Assembly: GCA_903813345.2 (NCBI GenBank)
Contig: CAIIXF020000011.1
Span: 6,722,571-6,786,570, forward strand
Length of the DNA: 64,000 nucleotides
DNA from: Owenia fusiformis
Taxonomy: Eukaryota; Annelida; Polychaeta; Sabellida; Oweniidae
Direction: 5' to 3'
The translations under genes and the position numbers were made by a program. This document shows positions 59,001 to 64,000 of the stretch, in pieces. The stretch's first letter is position 1. Every line of letters begins with the position of its first letter. The notes beneath the pieces are model-generated. The model made no database searches, was not told the DNA's origin, and was given only the letters and a program-made list of their open reading frames with translations.

Positions 59001-60497
59001 GACTCAACTACAATCTCCACAACAGGAGGTGCATCCTGGGTATAACACCAATAGTCTCTCAAGGTCACAAGGTCAACAGATTGCATCGCCATCTAGTGGT
59101 GCCAGTACACCTTCCTCAGGAATCCCGCGAGGGTTTTATAAAGCAGCTCCAAATAGAGCAGGAAATGAGAGTGGAGGAGAACTGAGGCACCCTCAGATCC
59201 TGTCACCCACAGGGTCATTGCAGCGTGTCAAATCCCCTTATAACTCCCTTACACGTAGACCACAACCAGCAGCCATTTTGAATAATTCACCTCAATCTGC
59301 TACATCACAACCAATCACATCTCAGCGGAGAGATTCAGCTCAAAATAACACTGGACACTCTCAACCAGTCGTAAATTCTCCGACGAATTCAATCTCTCGG
59401 CAATCCTCTGGGGGGTCCCCAAAGCAGAATAACTCCCCCCAGAGTGGCTCCCCTCAGCATAGTGGATCATCCCAACAGGGGTCGCCACAGCATGTAGTCT
59501 CACCCTCAAATTCACTGAGGAAAACATCCCCGTCAAATTCGCTCCAGCGAAGGATTAAAATGGGTATTAAATATACGGAGAATAATGTAGAACGAGCGTT
59601 GCAATCATCCGGCAAGATTAGTAATAGTGCATCCAGTATGAGTGATTCAAATAATTCAACAAGCAGCAAGAGTGGAAACAGTGACCAATCAAATGACAGC
59701 GTTATATATCGCCCGTCGGAAACAGAAGATAACATGTCGGGTCTTGAAAGTGACTCAAACATGAGGTCTGTGAATAAACCTGAAAGGAAAATACAGAATA
59801 CGAATGGCGCTCCAACAGCTGACGATCCTACCTCAAAAATCAAAGACCACATAACAGCATTGAAGGAACAGCGCGAGCGTAAAGCTGCAATGAACAATAA
59901 GAATAGTAACGGCCCAAAAGTCGAGACCACATTTGATTCAGAGGTCACTACTGAAAATATCGCAGGTACAAGTTCACCAAAGGAGACAACATTTGAGGTT
60001 GAAGAAGATGAGAATTTTGAATTGGACACGATGGATATTAAACCCATGGAGCCCCTTGAGAGATCAACTCCCTATAGTTACCTCCGGGCATTCAGTAAAG
60101 ATGGCACTGATAATCAGCGCACATTTAATCGCTATAACTTCCCTGGGTCTTCCTCGTATCAACACACTCCCGCTAGTCAAGCCTCGAGTCGAATCGGTGT
60201 CAACCGATTACTCGATCCAAACAAGTTTCTGTCAAACTCAATGAAACGGACAACATCGAACTGTCAAAGTGTACAAGAGACCGATTACGGCTCGGATGCA
60301 GAAAGTTGCGATATGGCTGGTGGATATGTCAGTGATGGAGATGTCTTGAGGACCAATCGCCAGGATGATTATAGCGGGTATATGAGTGAGGGAGGGGCGT
60401 CGTTGTATGCAAGGCGAATGCAACAGAGGTTCAGAGAGGGTATGCAAGCAGTTAGAGAGTGCATGCAGAAGAGCAACCAACTTATTGATAATGACAG
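22978..60497 (+). CDS. NAV2: Neuron navigator (NAV2/unc-53 type), 5' half of gene, seven coding exons
   Basis: Joined coding exons are 22978-23076, 25133-25250, 25824-25876, 30479-30551, 31893-32094, 32939-33090 and 58124-60497: 3,071 nt, 1,023 complete codons. All introns are GT-AG and the phases (0,1,0,1,2,1,2) keep one open frame. Residues about 34-135 form a CH domain (IYTDWANHYL at the start, NGNLKGILGLFFSLSRYKQQ at the end) that closely matches vertebrate NAV2/NAV3; NAV1 lacks it. Residues 233-1023 are a disordered Ser/Pro-rich region with SxIP motifs and the family blocks KSMLDKLF, ETTFDSEVTTE and GGYVSDGDVL...SGYMSEGG. Family knowledge: NAV proteins link actin and microtubule plus ends and guide cell and axon migration. 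The coiled coil and AAA+ ATPase are absent because the gene runs past the window. Invertebrates usually have one NAV gene, so the symbol is the closest vertebrate name, not proof of orthology to NAV2 alone. Confidence 0.93.
23077..25132 (+). other. NAV intron 1
   Basis: 2,056 bp, phase 0, GTAAGT...TTACAG. It contains one 5'-truncated SINE-like copy (23989-24134) and, at its 3' end, a degenerate tandem run of TTTGTGTTACA-type units (about 24850-25130) that includes acceptor look-alikes. Confidence 0.85.
23989..24134 (+). mobile_element. SINE-like element, 5'-truncated copy
   Basis: It begins inside the element at AAGGCTGGCGCTGGCAAG and differs from the two full copies at about four positions. 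It ends GATAAAAGATATATATA. 5' truncation fits LINE-driven retrotransposition. Confidence 0.65.
25133..25250 (+). CDS. NAV2: NAV coding exon 2, first part of CH domain (residues 34-72)
   Basis: The exon begins after TTACAG and encodes IYTDWANHYLEKARSK..., then a DLQHDVNDGVLLAIIIEAV segment, ending at GTC A|GTAAGT (phase 1). DWAN and the L-x(2)-D-x(2)-D-G-V-x-L core are the first helices of a type-3-like CH domain; the match to the NAV2/NAV3 CH domain is nearly residue for residue. CH domains of this class bind actin or cytoskeletal partners, but actin binding by this protein is inferred. The same frame stays open upstream to 24782, but that reading crosses the intron and is not coding. Two acceptor-like copies of the splice site lie further upstream (see findings). 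Confidence 0.95.
25251..25823 (+). other. NAV intron 2
   Basis: 573 bp, phase 1, GTAAGT...TTTGCAG. I see no repeat or other element in it. Confidence 0.85.
25824..25876 (+). CDS. NAV2: NAV coding exon 3, middle of CH domain (residues 73-90)
   Basis: A 53-nt microexon sits between TTTGCAG and GTAAGT. With the base carried from exon 2 it encodes 18 residues: TNDKIPAIKPKPRTSSQM. The length is exactly that of the vertebrate NAV2 segment (ANEKV...SQSQM), including the SxQM end that abuts the next exon. The middle (AIKPKP) differs from vertebrates and is richer in Pro and Lys. Phase 0 at its 3' end. It is easily missed by ORF-based gene finders because of its size. Confidence 0.9.
26495..26645 (-). 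repeat. Dispersed 150-170-bp repeat, copy in NAV intron 3
   Basis: TTTCTCTCTAAAATTTGAAT, TTTCTATACAATTTAGAGTG and ATTTTGCATTTTAAAACTTG are all clear. AGTCAAG and CTTGACT may be its inverted ends. Confidence 0.75.
28946..29110. mobile_element. G-tract MITE copy with 5-bp target duplication TAGTT
   Basis: Ends are CAGGCCCGTAGCC and GGCTGTGGGCCTG, with TAGTT at 28941-28945 and 29111-29115. It lies in NAV intron 3 and lacks the left G tract seen in other copies. Confidence 0.85.
30479..30551 (+). CDS. NAV2: NAV coding exon 4, CH domain helix (residues 91-114)
   Basis: A 73-nt exon follows TTTTCAG and encodes IENIEACLSYLANLGVNIDG then LSAK, ending AAA G|GTAAGA (phase 1). It corresponds to IENVDVCLSFLAARGVNVQG in vertebrate NAV2, the penultimate CH helix and turn. 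A TACCCT-ended transposable element begins only 19 bp after the donor site. Intron 3, before it, is 4.6 kb. Confidence 0.95.
30571..30699. mobile_element. TACCCT-ended MITE next to exon 4 donor
   Basis: It starts TACCCTGCGTGCAGAG and ends GGCCTCAGGGTA. Its first 45 or so bases match 46822-46868 and fold into a hairpin: GCAGAGTCTAGTT pairs with AACTACACTCTGC with one mismatch. It starts 19 bp after the exon 4 splice donor. Confidence 0.6.
31553..31853. mobile_element. piggyBac-like MITE, TTAA-flanked
   Basis: TTAA at 31553-31556 and 31850-31853 brackets 293 bp whose ends CCTCTTGAATACCC and TTGGATTCAAGAGG share a 10-bp perfect inverted repeat. A subterminal palindrome GACGGATATATCCGTC lies near the left end. 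TTAA duplication, CC...GG ends and a subterminal palindrome are typical of piggyBac-derived elements. It ends 39 bp before the exon 5 acceptor. Confidence 0.8.
31893..32094 (+). CDS. NAV2: NAV coding exon 5, end of CH domain plus Q-rich linker (residues 115-181)
   Basis: After ATTTTTCAG the exon encodes AIHNGNLKGILGLFFSLSRY, the last CH helix and the most conserved stretch of the NAV CH domain. A Gln-rich tract follows (residues about 136-157, QQQ, QQQR, QQQQQR groups written with mixed CAG and CAA codons), then an STRSTTSGATSR linker. It ends at TCA AG|GTACGA (phase 2). Vertebrate NAV2 also has a Gln-rich run right after SLSRYKQQQ, so the tract's position is conserved though its sequence is not. 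A piggyBac-like element ends 39 bp before the acceptor, so the branch point and polypyrimidine tract must lie in that short gap. Confidence 0.95.
32095..32938 (+). other. NAV intron 5
   Basis: 844 bp, phase 2, GTACGA...TTTTCAG. AT-rich; I see no recognisable element. Confidence 0.85.
32939..33090 (+). CDS. NAV2: NAV coding exon 6, linker (residues 182-232)
   Basis: The exon follows GTTTTCAG. Codon 182 (Arg) is split across the junction, giving RLPSPFKKGQASK and later SGSFGASDRDRVRPSGYSSA, ending CAA G|GTATGT (phase 1). The R-L-P-x-P start parallels TRLPGPSRVP in vertebrate NAV2 just after the Gln-rich linker. The segment is basic and Ser-rich and probably disordered. The phase matches both neighbours, and the next exon is 25 kb away. 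Confidence 0.85.
33618..33735 (-). repeat. Dispersed 150-170-bp repeat, copy
   Basis: TTCTTTACAATTTAGAGTAT, then TTTACTTTATTCCTTGTAGT and CCATTCTTTTCATG. Confidence 0.6.
35467..35650 (+). mobile_element. SINE-like element, full copy
   Basis: About 182 bp from CTATACCGGCGATTACTAG to an (AT)n tail. A GGTTCTAGCC segment resembles a pol III B box (GGTTCGANTCC), but no good A box is seen. An inverted repeat ATGTCAT-GAT-ATGACAT lies near the 3' end. By eye the sequence is identical to the copy at 41282. Confidence 0.65.
36072..36180 (+). repeat. Dispersed 150-170-bp repeat, partial copy
   Basis: ATGTTTTAAAATGTAAAATA, GAAATTCACAAGGAATTGAG and TAAACAGATG are kept; the 3' half is diverged. Confidence 0.5.
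38578..38625. repeat. G-rich tract with G-quadruplex potential
   Basis: GAGAGA passes into GGGGGAGGGGGAGGGGGG and GTGGGGGTGGGGGTGG. It has at least six G runs of four or more within about 50 bp. Confidence 0.75.
40375..40530 (+). repeat. Dispersed 150-170-bp repeat, copy
   Basis: AAAGCAAAATTGAACAG, ACACTCTAAATTGTTTAAAA and AATAGAGAAATGGCATGAAA are recognisable. Confidence 0.6.
41005..41145 (-). repeat. Dispersed 150-170-bp repeat, copy
   Basis: CATTCCTCTCTAAAATTCGA, GCGTTTCTATATAAAATTGA, TTTACTTTATTCCTC and TTTTGTATTTCAAAACATGA. Confidence 0.6.
41282..41463 (+). mobile_element. SINE-like element, full copy
   Basis: Identical by eye to the copy at 35467 over its whole length, with the same CTATACCGGCG start and AAAAGATATATAT end. 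The flanks differ, so it is a separate insertion and not part of a larger duplication. Confidence 0.65.
41592..41706. mobile_element. TACCCT-ended MITE, small copy
   Basis: It runs from about TACCCTTTCATTAGTTTGAC to GGCTCAGGGTA, with the central TTTTTAAGAGAATTTC segment related to the other copies. Confidence 0.5.
41935..42105 (-). repeat. Dispersed 150-170-bp repeat, copy
   Basis: GCTCATACTTATTTCACG at one end, TTTCTGTACAATTTAGAGTG in the core. A second copy in the same orientation follows 85 bp later. Confidence 0.7.
42190..42350 (-). repeat. Dispersed 150-170-bp repeat, copy
   Basis: ATTTCTCTCTAAAATTTGAA, TTTCTATACAATTTGGAGTA, TACATGTCTGTCTACTTTAT, TTTTGTATTTTAAAACATGC: one of the best copies. 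Confidence 0.75.
42860..42930. mobile_element. Half copy of pogo/Tigger-like MITE
   Basis: AGAGAGGTGTTCACATTTTG is followed by a GGTGTTCATATACACAGGTTT end that matches the right half of the family. The left half is missing. A related but more decayed run of GTGTTTA/GTGTTCA units lies at about 43690-43865. Confidence 0.5.
44415..44640. repeat. Degenerate GGACTAGTCATTT repeat
   Basis: The core (G)ACTAGT(T/C) followed by AT or AAT recurs about seven times at irregular spacing of 25-45 bp. Examples: GGACTAGTTAATTGC, GGACTAGTTATTTGCC, GGACTAGTCATATG, GAACTAGTCATTTACC, GGACTAGTCAATCAC. Confidence 0.6.
46822..47209. mobile_element. TACCCT-ended element with CpG-rich promoter-like core
   Basis: About 388 bp. 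The left end TACCCTGCGTGCAGAG and right end AAAGGGTACTACG are flanked by the direct repeat TATTTAGG (46814-46821 and 47210-47217), a probable 8-bp target duplication. Unlike the other copies it has an extra 200-250 bp core rich in CpG, with a GC box, CCAAT-type boxes, a CRE and a TATA-like sequence (see the separate entry). No transposase frame. Confidence 0.65.
46888..47120 (+). promoter_or_regulatory. Promoter-like cluster inside the TACCCT element
   Basis: In order: CCCCGCCCCC (46888-46897, GC box), ATTGG (47029-47033, reverse CCAAT), TGACGTCA (47053-47060, perfect CRE), TATATA (47074-47079), ATTGGCGCG (47112-47120, CCAAT/E2F-like). The order and spacing of CRE, TATA and a site about 30 bp downstream fit a pol II promoter on the + strand. 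Activity is inferred only. Confidence 0.35.
47327..47526. repeat. Triplicated 67-bp tandem repeat
   Basis: Three copies start at about 47327, 47394 and 47461, each beginning AAGGGTTATACAATGGACTT and containing ATGATCAGCTGGTATTGTTG. The array starts about 110 bp after the TACCCT element. Confidence 0.85.
48228..48441. mobile_element. G-tract MITE copy with 5-bp target duplication TCTTG
   Basis: The left end is CAGGCCCGTAGCCAGG; the right end CTTGGCTACTG lacks five bases of the TIR. TCTTG is repeated at 48223-48227 and 48442-48446. Both internal G tracts are long. Confidence 0.8.
48727..48906. repeat. Polypyrimidine minisatellite
   Basis: About 180 bp almost wholly C and T on the + strand, built from units like ACTCCCTCCCCTCCCTTCCC of about 23 bp. 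Open frames through it on both strands are composition artefacts. Confidence 0.9.
49617..49690. repeat. Short tandem repeat, about 22 bp x 4
   Basis: Units of the type AAAGGGCATTGTT separated by GAGGTCT/AAGTCT/CATGTTT, with four GGTCATTGTT or GGGCATTGTT cores. Confidence 0.6.
51040..51150 (+). repeat. Dispersed 150-170-bp repeat, partial copy
   Basis: GTGAACACTCTAAATTGTTC and AGAAATGCCACAAAATCACA are clear; the flanking parts are diverged. Confidence 0.55.
52125..52200. repeat. Short tandem repeat CCAGTTTCCACATG x 4
   Basis: Four near-copies of CCCAGTTTCCACTTGC / CCCAGTTTACACACACT spaced about 19 bp apart. Confidence 0.65.
53983..54130. repeat. TGG-rich repeat, second copy
   Basis: It shares GTAGTCTCCAACATTTT, GGTGGTCAGCATTTGGCA and TGTAACAAATGGC with 14432-14550. 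The left part has expanded GGTGGT units. The His/Gln-rich minus-strand open frame here is a by-product of these repeats. Confidence 0.5.
54825..54960 (-). repeat. Dispersed 150-170-bp repeat, diverged copy
   Basis: TGTAATTGAATAAACTGCCA, TTTATACATTTTAGATTATT and CATGCCTGTTTAGTTCATAA. Confidence 0.5.
55232..55368. mobile_element. Shortened G-tract MITE copy
   Basis: The left end is CAGGTCTGTAGCC and the right end ATGGGCCTG. GAACT is present on both flanks with a one-base offset on the right, so the duplication is probable but not exact. Confidence 0.7.
56525..56670 (+). repeat. Dispersed 150-170-bp repeat, copy
   Basis: GCAAAATGCAAAATAGATTG, GACTCTAAATTGTATAGAAA, TCAAATTTTAGAGAGAAATT, then GGACATGAC at the end. 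Confidence 0.75.
56826..56839. promoter_or_regulatory. Perfect palindromic RFX X-box-like site
   Basis: GTTGCCATGGCAAC is a 14-bp perfect palindrome and an ideal X-box, in intron 6 about 1.3 kb before exon 7. Binding is inferred. Confidence 0.4.
57282..57491. mobile_element. G-tract MITE, best-preserved copy, with 5-bp target duplication AATGT
   Basis: 210 bp. Ends CAGGCCCGTAGCCAGG and CCTGGCTACGGGCCTG are perfect inverted repeats. AATGT is repeated at 57277-57281 and 57492-57496. Interior G and C tracts sit next to both ends. It inserted 0.6 kb before exon 7. Confidence 0.9.
58124..60497 (+). CDS. NAV2: NAV coding exon 7, long disordered microtubule-plus-end region (residues 233-1023)
   Basis: A 2,374-nt exon opens after GTCTTCAG and closes at GAC AG|GTATGT (phase 2). 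It is rich in Ser, Pro, Gln, Asn and Lys, as in the NAV family. Landmarks are SSIP at 234-237, SGIP at 256-259 and SGIP at 564-567 (SxIP motifs, the EB1-type ligand); KSMLDKLF at 313-320; four SP(S/T/Y)NS(L/I)xR repeats at 603-709; a charged helix around 803-824; ETTFDSEVTTE at 833-843; and GGYVSDGDVL at 965-974 followed by SGYMSEGGASLYARR at 983-997. The last two blocks match vertebrate NAV2. The open frame starts 15 codons earlier with an ATG at 58078, but that part is intron. Residues after 1000 look helical. The next exon is beyond the window. Confidence 0.95.
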
Positions 60498-61969
60498 GTA
60501 TGTTCAGTTTACATTTTTGCATTCATTTTTTTCGATACACTATCGCATCAACTTGCTGTGCTATGATTAACCACTTGAATCATCAGGTTCTAAAAAGATA
60601 TTGAAGCACTTTAGAGTTTTTGTCAGTTTCATGTTTTCCATCTATCATACACACATGCAATGTACGCTGTTTGATTTGGTTGTATTAGTAACCATAGACC
60701 AATTATATACTTTTAATGCATAATTTGTAAGAATTGGATAAAATTGTCAAACTTAGAGCAATCACTTTCTAAGAAAACAAATTGGTTTAATTTTTAACAG
60801 AAGTCATTCTAGGTATTCAAGAGGGTGGTGTTTTATTTTACATTAACTTAAAGTAAATATATGTCGTAAGATAAACTTTGATCTGTATGTGTTATATCAT
60901 CTCAAATTGCATAGGAGTTTGGCACCTTTTGTCATTAACATAAATTACTGAACAATTACTCATATACTTTCATTTTCATTTTATAAACATAATGTAACTT
61001 AGACTAGTTAGTGTAAATGTATAATCTCTTTTTTCTAGAATTATATTTCAGGAAATCAAACATCTTTCTATTTTAGGTTTGACCATATTTTTATAGGTTT
61101 GTTGTTGAAATCTTATGCTTCGTAAGCTGCAAACTCGAGGTAGATGGATATGTTTCAGAAAAAGGGTTTCCAAATATTATGAAATATGTGATTTAGGGCA
61201 AGTAGGGTGTATGAGTTCAAGAGTATTCTTTTAACTGTAATGGGACTCTGGTGCCATATGGCTTGATTCTTGCAAACAGATACGGATTTGGAGACTTGGG
61301 AGGGGTTTTAGTCCAAGTATCCCATCACTTGGAATGTGCCCAAAACATATTTTGGGCTAATTAATATTTGCAATTAGTTGCCCTGGTTGCTCCCAAGAAA
61401 TTTTCAATGTCATAGTTCCAAAAAGTCCGAGGAAATTAAAATGATGTGCATCAAAGATTTGAATAGAAATTTGTTGACACCGGACAATTATTTTTTGTTA
61501 AAGTAAAACCAGAACTACTACTTTTTATGTTTTCTGTGCCTTATAAACCAGGCCCTTAATTTCAGAAAGTTATTTTTGTAAGGTGTTCGGATTTGAAGTT
61601 CCCATGATCCTTGTATATACCCACCCTGAAGGGTCAATTACCAACAAACAGGGGAAATCAGGATACTAGAAAAACAGTTAAAATCTTGGTATATCACTGG
61701 CAATGTTTTATTTGAAATATGAGGTCTTTAAAGGTATTTGTCTTACCTCAAGTCCTTGTCCTTATACCCCCTCCCCCTCCGTTTTTTATATCTGGGTAAG
61801 AGAGATTATTGGGGGGGGGTTGTGGGAGCTTGAGATTTTGAACTTATGAAGTAGATAGCTAATGGGATGTGGTGAAATTTGTCTATCAGTCTGACCCTTA
61901 CCTTTGCTAATCAGGCATTTCAGAAAATTAGTTAAACATTATGGTCGTCATCCATTTCTTTTTCTAATT

Positions 61970-62105
61970 AGAACAAAATTTAAGCCGAATCAGCAAAAAT
62001 GAAATTAACAAACATAAAGCCCTTACTTTAAGTTGTATAAATATGCCAAAAAATCAAACACCTTATTCAAATTTTAGAGAGAAAAAGCAGAAAATAATGA
62101 TGACC
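61970..62105 (+). repeat. Dispersed 150-170-bp repeat, diverged copy
   Basis: AATCAGCAAAAATGAAATTA, then CCTTATTCAAATTTTAGAGA and GAAAATAATGATGACC. In inverted orientation to the copy at 62240. Confidence 0.6.
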
Positions 62106-62239
62106 CAGGTGAGATTTCTGGTCAGGAAGTGATCCTAAAATAGCTGAAGCATGCAGACGGAGATGTTCAGCTGTCAGTAAAGTGATGAAGTGGGTTAAGA
62201 GCTTGGTCAGTTTGACAGCATACCCCTGGATGTCTGCTC

Positions 62240-62395
62240 ATGCTTATTTCACTCCATTTCTCTCCAAAATTTGAATAAAGTGTCTGATTATTTTACATTT
62301 CTATACAATTTAGAGTGTTCACTACATGCCTGTTTACTTTATTCCTTGCCTAAATCAATCATTTTTACTTTATTTTGAATTTAAAAACTGGACTG
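62240..62395 (-). repeat. Dispersed 150-170-bp repeat, copy
   Basis: CATGCTTATTTCACTCCATT, TTTCTATACAATTTAGAGTG, CACTACATGCCTGTTTACTT and TTATTCCTTGCC: close to consensus. Confidence 0.75.
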
Positions 62396-63600
62396 TCATT
62401 ACATTTTATTTTGAAGTAGACTCTTAACCAGCTGTACAACCCCTGGCTGAATTAACAGACTCGTCATATGGTATAAAATGCAAATGAGAGTGGAATTTGA
62501 TGAAATTGTGAGAAATAAAAAGAGATGAAGTAAATTATTTAAAGAGATCGGTGATTTCATGCAAATTATGTGAGGAAACATGAGAAAATGCTGGGCAGAG
62601 ATTTAAATTGTCAACTTGAAAGAACACAAAATGGCCAGGATTTACATTGAAAAATTAGAAGGGAAAGATAAATATAATTAACCAGTTAATATTGTTTAAA
62701 ATGCAAGCAAACCACACATATCCATCAATGCTGCTTGGATGGAGTGAAAATAATTCATTGTCAGACTTGAAATGTTGCTGATGTGCCTAAGAACCTTAAT
62801 GATGGATCTAAAGAAGGGTACTCTATACTTATGACAAATAGCTGCATTTTGCTTTCATCGGTTTGAATGTTTTGAGGTATTTGTTATGACAGGGGCATCC
62901 ATGTCTCGAGGGATGGGGTATTTACCTGATGGATTATGTCTGAGGATGTGGTCAAAGGAGGGTTCATGATGACCCCATAATGCCTTGTGTGTCAAGCGAT
63001 GGGTCATCATGATCAGGTCATTATGACCCATAATGCATTTGTATACCCTAAAGAACACATTTGTTGTATTTAGAACTGAACTTTTTTTACAGATTATTTG
63101 AATCTTTGCAGGAAACATGGCCAATTAATCATGGAATTTTCAATAATCATGTATTTTATCATTCTGCTTATCTCATAGAAAATAAATCATGAAATTACAG
63201 ATTATATTTTCATTCATGAAGCCTTTTCATAAAATTACGATCAAAATAGCTTTTTAATGATAGATCTTATTTTCTAGATTCAGTCCCAATGATGATTATT
63301 GATTTTGAATCATGTCAATTTTACTTTTGCAAGCAACTGATAATATTCTTGTTTCACTGTTGTTTTCATCCAAAACATAACTATCATTCAATTTTATCCA
63401 ACGATAGGTTTACCTTTCTGTGCTTGTATTGAAAAGGAAATTGTGTTTCTAAAATGGTGTAACATAACATTGACTCAAGACAGCATTGTGGAACTGACTT
63501 TCAAATCAATAGGTCTCTTTATAGCAAATCACAAAATTTGTATGTGAGGTAGATTGAAGGGAAGGTGGATGATAAAAATTGATTGCTTTATACTGTATAG

Positions 63601-64000
63601 TACGAGGGGTGATCCAAAAGTCTTGGACGCCCTGCTCTAATTTTGTTGGTTTTTGATAAAATTACTTTAAACTTCCCAATAATAAAGACCAACAACCTAA
63701 CTACTTTGTGTATTAATTTCATGGTGAAATGATATATTTTATGTAGTTTTCTCGATAGTTGTTAAGATAGTGACCCTGCCACCCGGAACAGTATTCACAC
63801 ATGGCAACTTTCAGCCTTAAATGTTGCCACTATTTGACTTGTTTTGCAAGTCTTGAATACTATCTTTTCTTAAATCTTGAATGTTAAACCATGTTAGTTT
63901 ACTTCCTTTGTTACTAGGCAACCAATTGTGTTTTTATCATAATGTCACATATGGCAATGGCCGTATATGTCAAGTTCTAAGAAAATGACACCAGACAATC
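63601..64000 (+). mobile_element. Possible mariner-like element, left end, cut by window
   Basis: TA followed by CGAGGGGTGATCCAAAAGTC resembles a mariner terminal repeat. About 365 bp later an ATG (63967) opens a frame MSSSKKMTPDN that runs off the window, a plausible place for a transposase start. Eleven codons are too few to confirm it; a short non-autonomous copy or chance similarity is possible. Confidence 0.3.

Larger units (their letters stand above)
60498..64000 (+). other. NAV intron 7, truncated by window end
   Basis: It begins GTATGT in phase 2 and has no visible continuation exon in 3.5 kb. It holds two copies of the dispersed repeat (61970-62105 and 62240-62395), a hairpin near 62964-63012 and the left end of a possible mariner element at 63601. 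Confidence 0.7.

Noticed and set aside
59454-60047. 197-codon minus-strand open frame
   Set aside because: It is the antisense of NAV exon 7, whose Ser-rich codons yield few stops on the other strand; no recognisable domain.

Overview
This is a stretch of an animal nuclear genome: AT-rich, intron-rich and crowded with short interspersed repeats. It holds one recognisable gene, on the + strand. That gene is the 5' half of a neuron navigator (NAV2/unc-53 type), a calponin-homology (CH) domain protein that binds actin and microtubule plus ends. The single NAV2/3-like gene, long AT-rich introns and dense non-autonomous DNA transposons suggest a bilaterian invertebrate. A mollusc or other lophotrochozoan is my guess, but the phylum cannot be fixed from the sequence.

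Layout. Positions 1-22977 lie upstream of the gene. They contain no supported gene, only repeats: a 461-bp TIR element, a roughly 870-bp minisatellite, and several families of miniature inverted-repeat elements (MITEs). The gene starts at 22978, with an in-frame stop 24 bp upstream. Seven coding exons follow, and all splice phases agree: 22978-23076, 25133-25250, 25824-25876, 30479-30551, 31893-32094, 32939-33090 and 58124-60497. They encode 1,023 complete codons plus 2 nt. Exons 2-5 make the CH domain. Exon 5 ends in a Q-rich linker. Exon 7 (2,374 nt) encodes a long disordered Ser/Pro/Gln-rich region with three SxIP motifs (the type that binds EB proteins) and the conserved NAV blocks ETTFDSEVTTE and GGYVSDGDVL. 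The coiled coil and AAA+ ATPase found at the C terminus of this family are not in the window and should lie beyond 64000.

Introns. Intron 6 is 25 kb and intron 7 is at least 3.5 kb. Both are filled with the same repeat families seen upstream. The main ones are: a CAGGCCCGTAGCC-ended MITE with 5-bp target duplications; a related GCGGATC-ended family, also with a 5-bp duplication; pogo/Tigger-like CAGT(G/A)AAACC elements; a piggyBac-like TTAA element 39 bp before exon 5; a SINE-like sequence with two copies that look identical; a TACCCT-ended family, one copy of which carries a CpG-rich promoter-like core; and a diverged repeat of about 150-170 bp found roughly every 3 kb in both orientations.

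The most notable observations are the minisatellite that seems to have grown out of a pogo-like MITE, the two MITE families sharing 5-bp duplications, the promoter-like cargo in a transposon inside the large intron, and the decoy splice acceptors before the CH-domain exon. Repeat boundaries and copy comparisons were made by eye.
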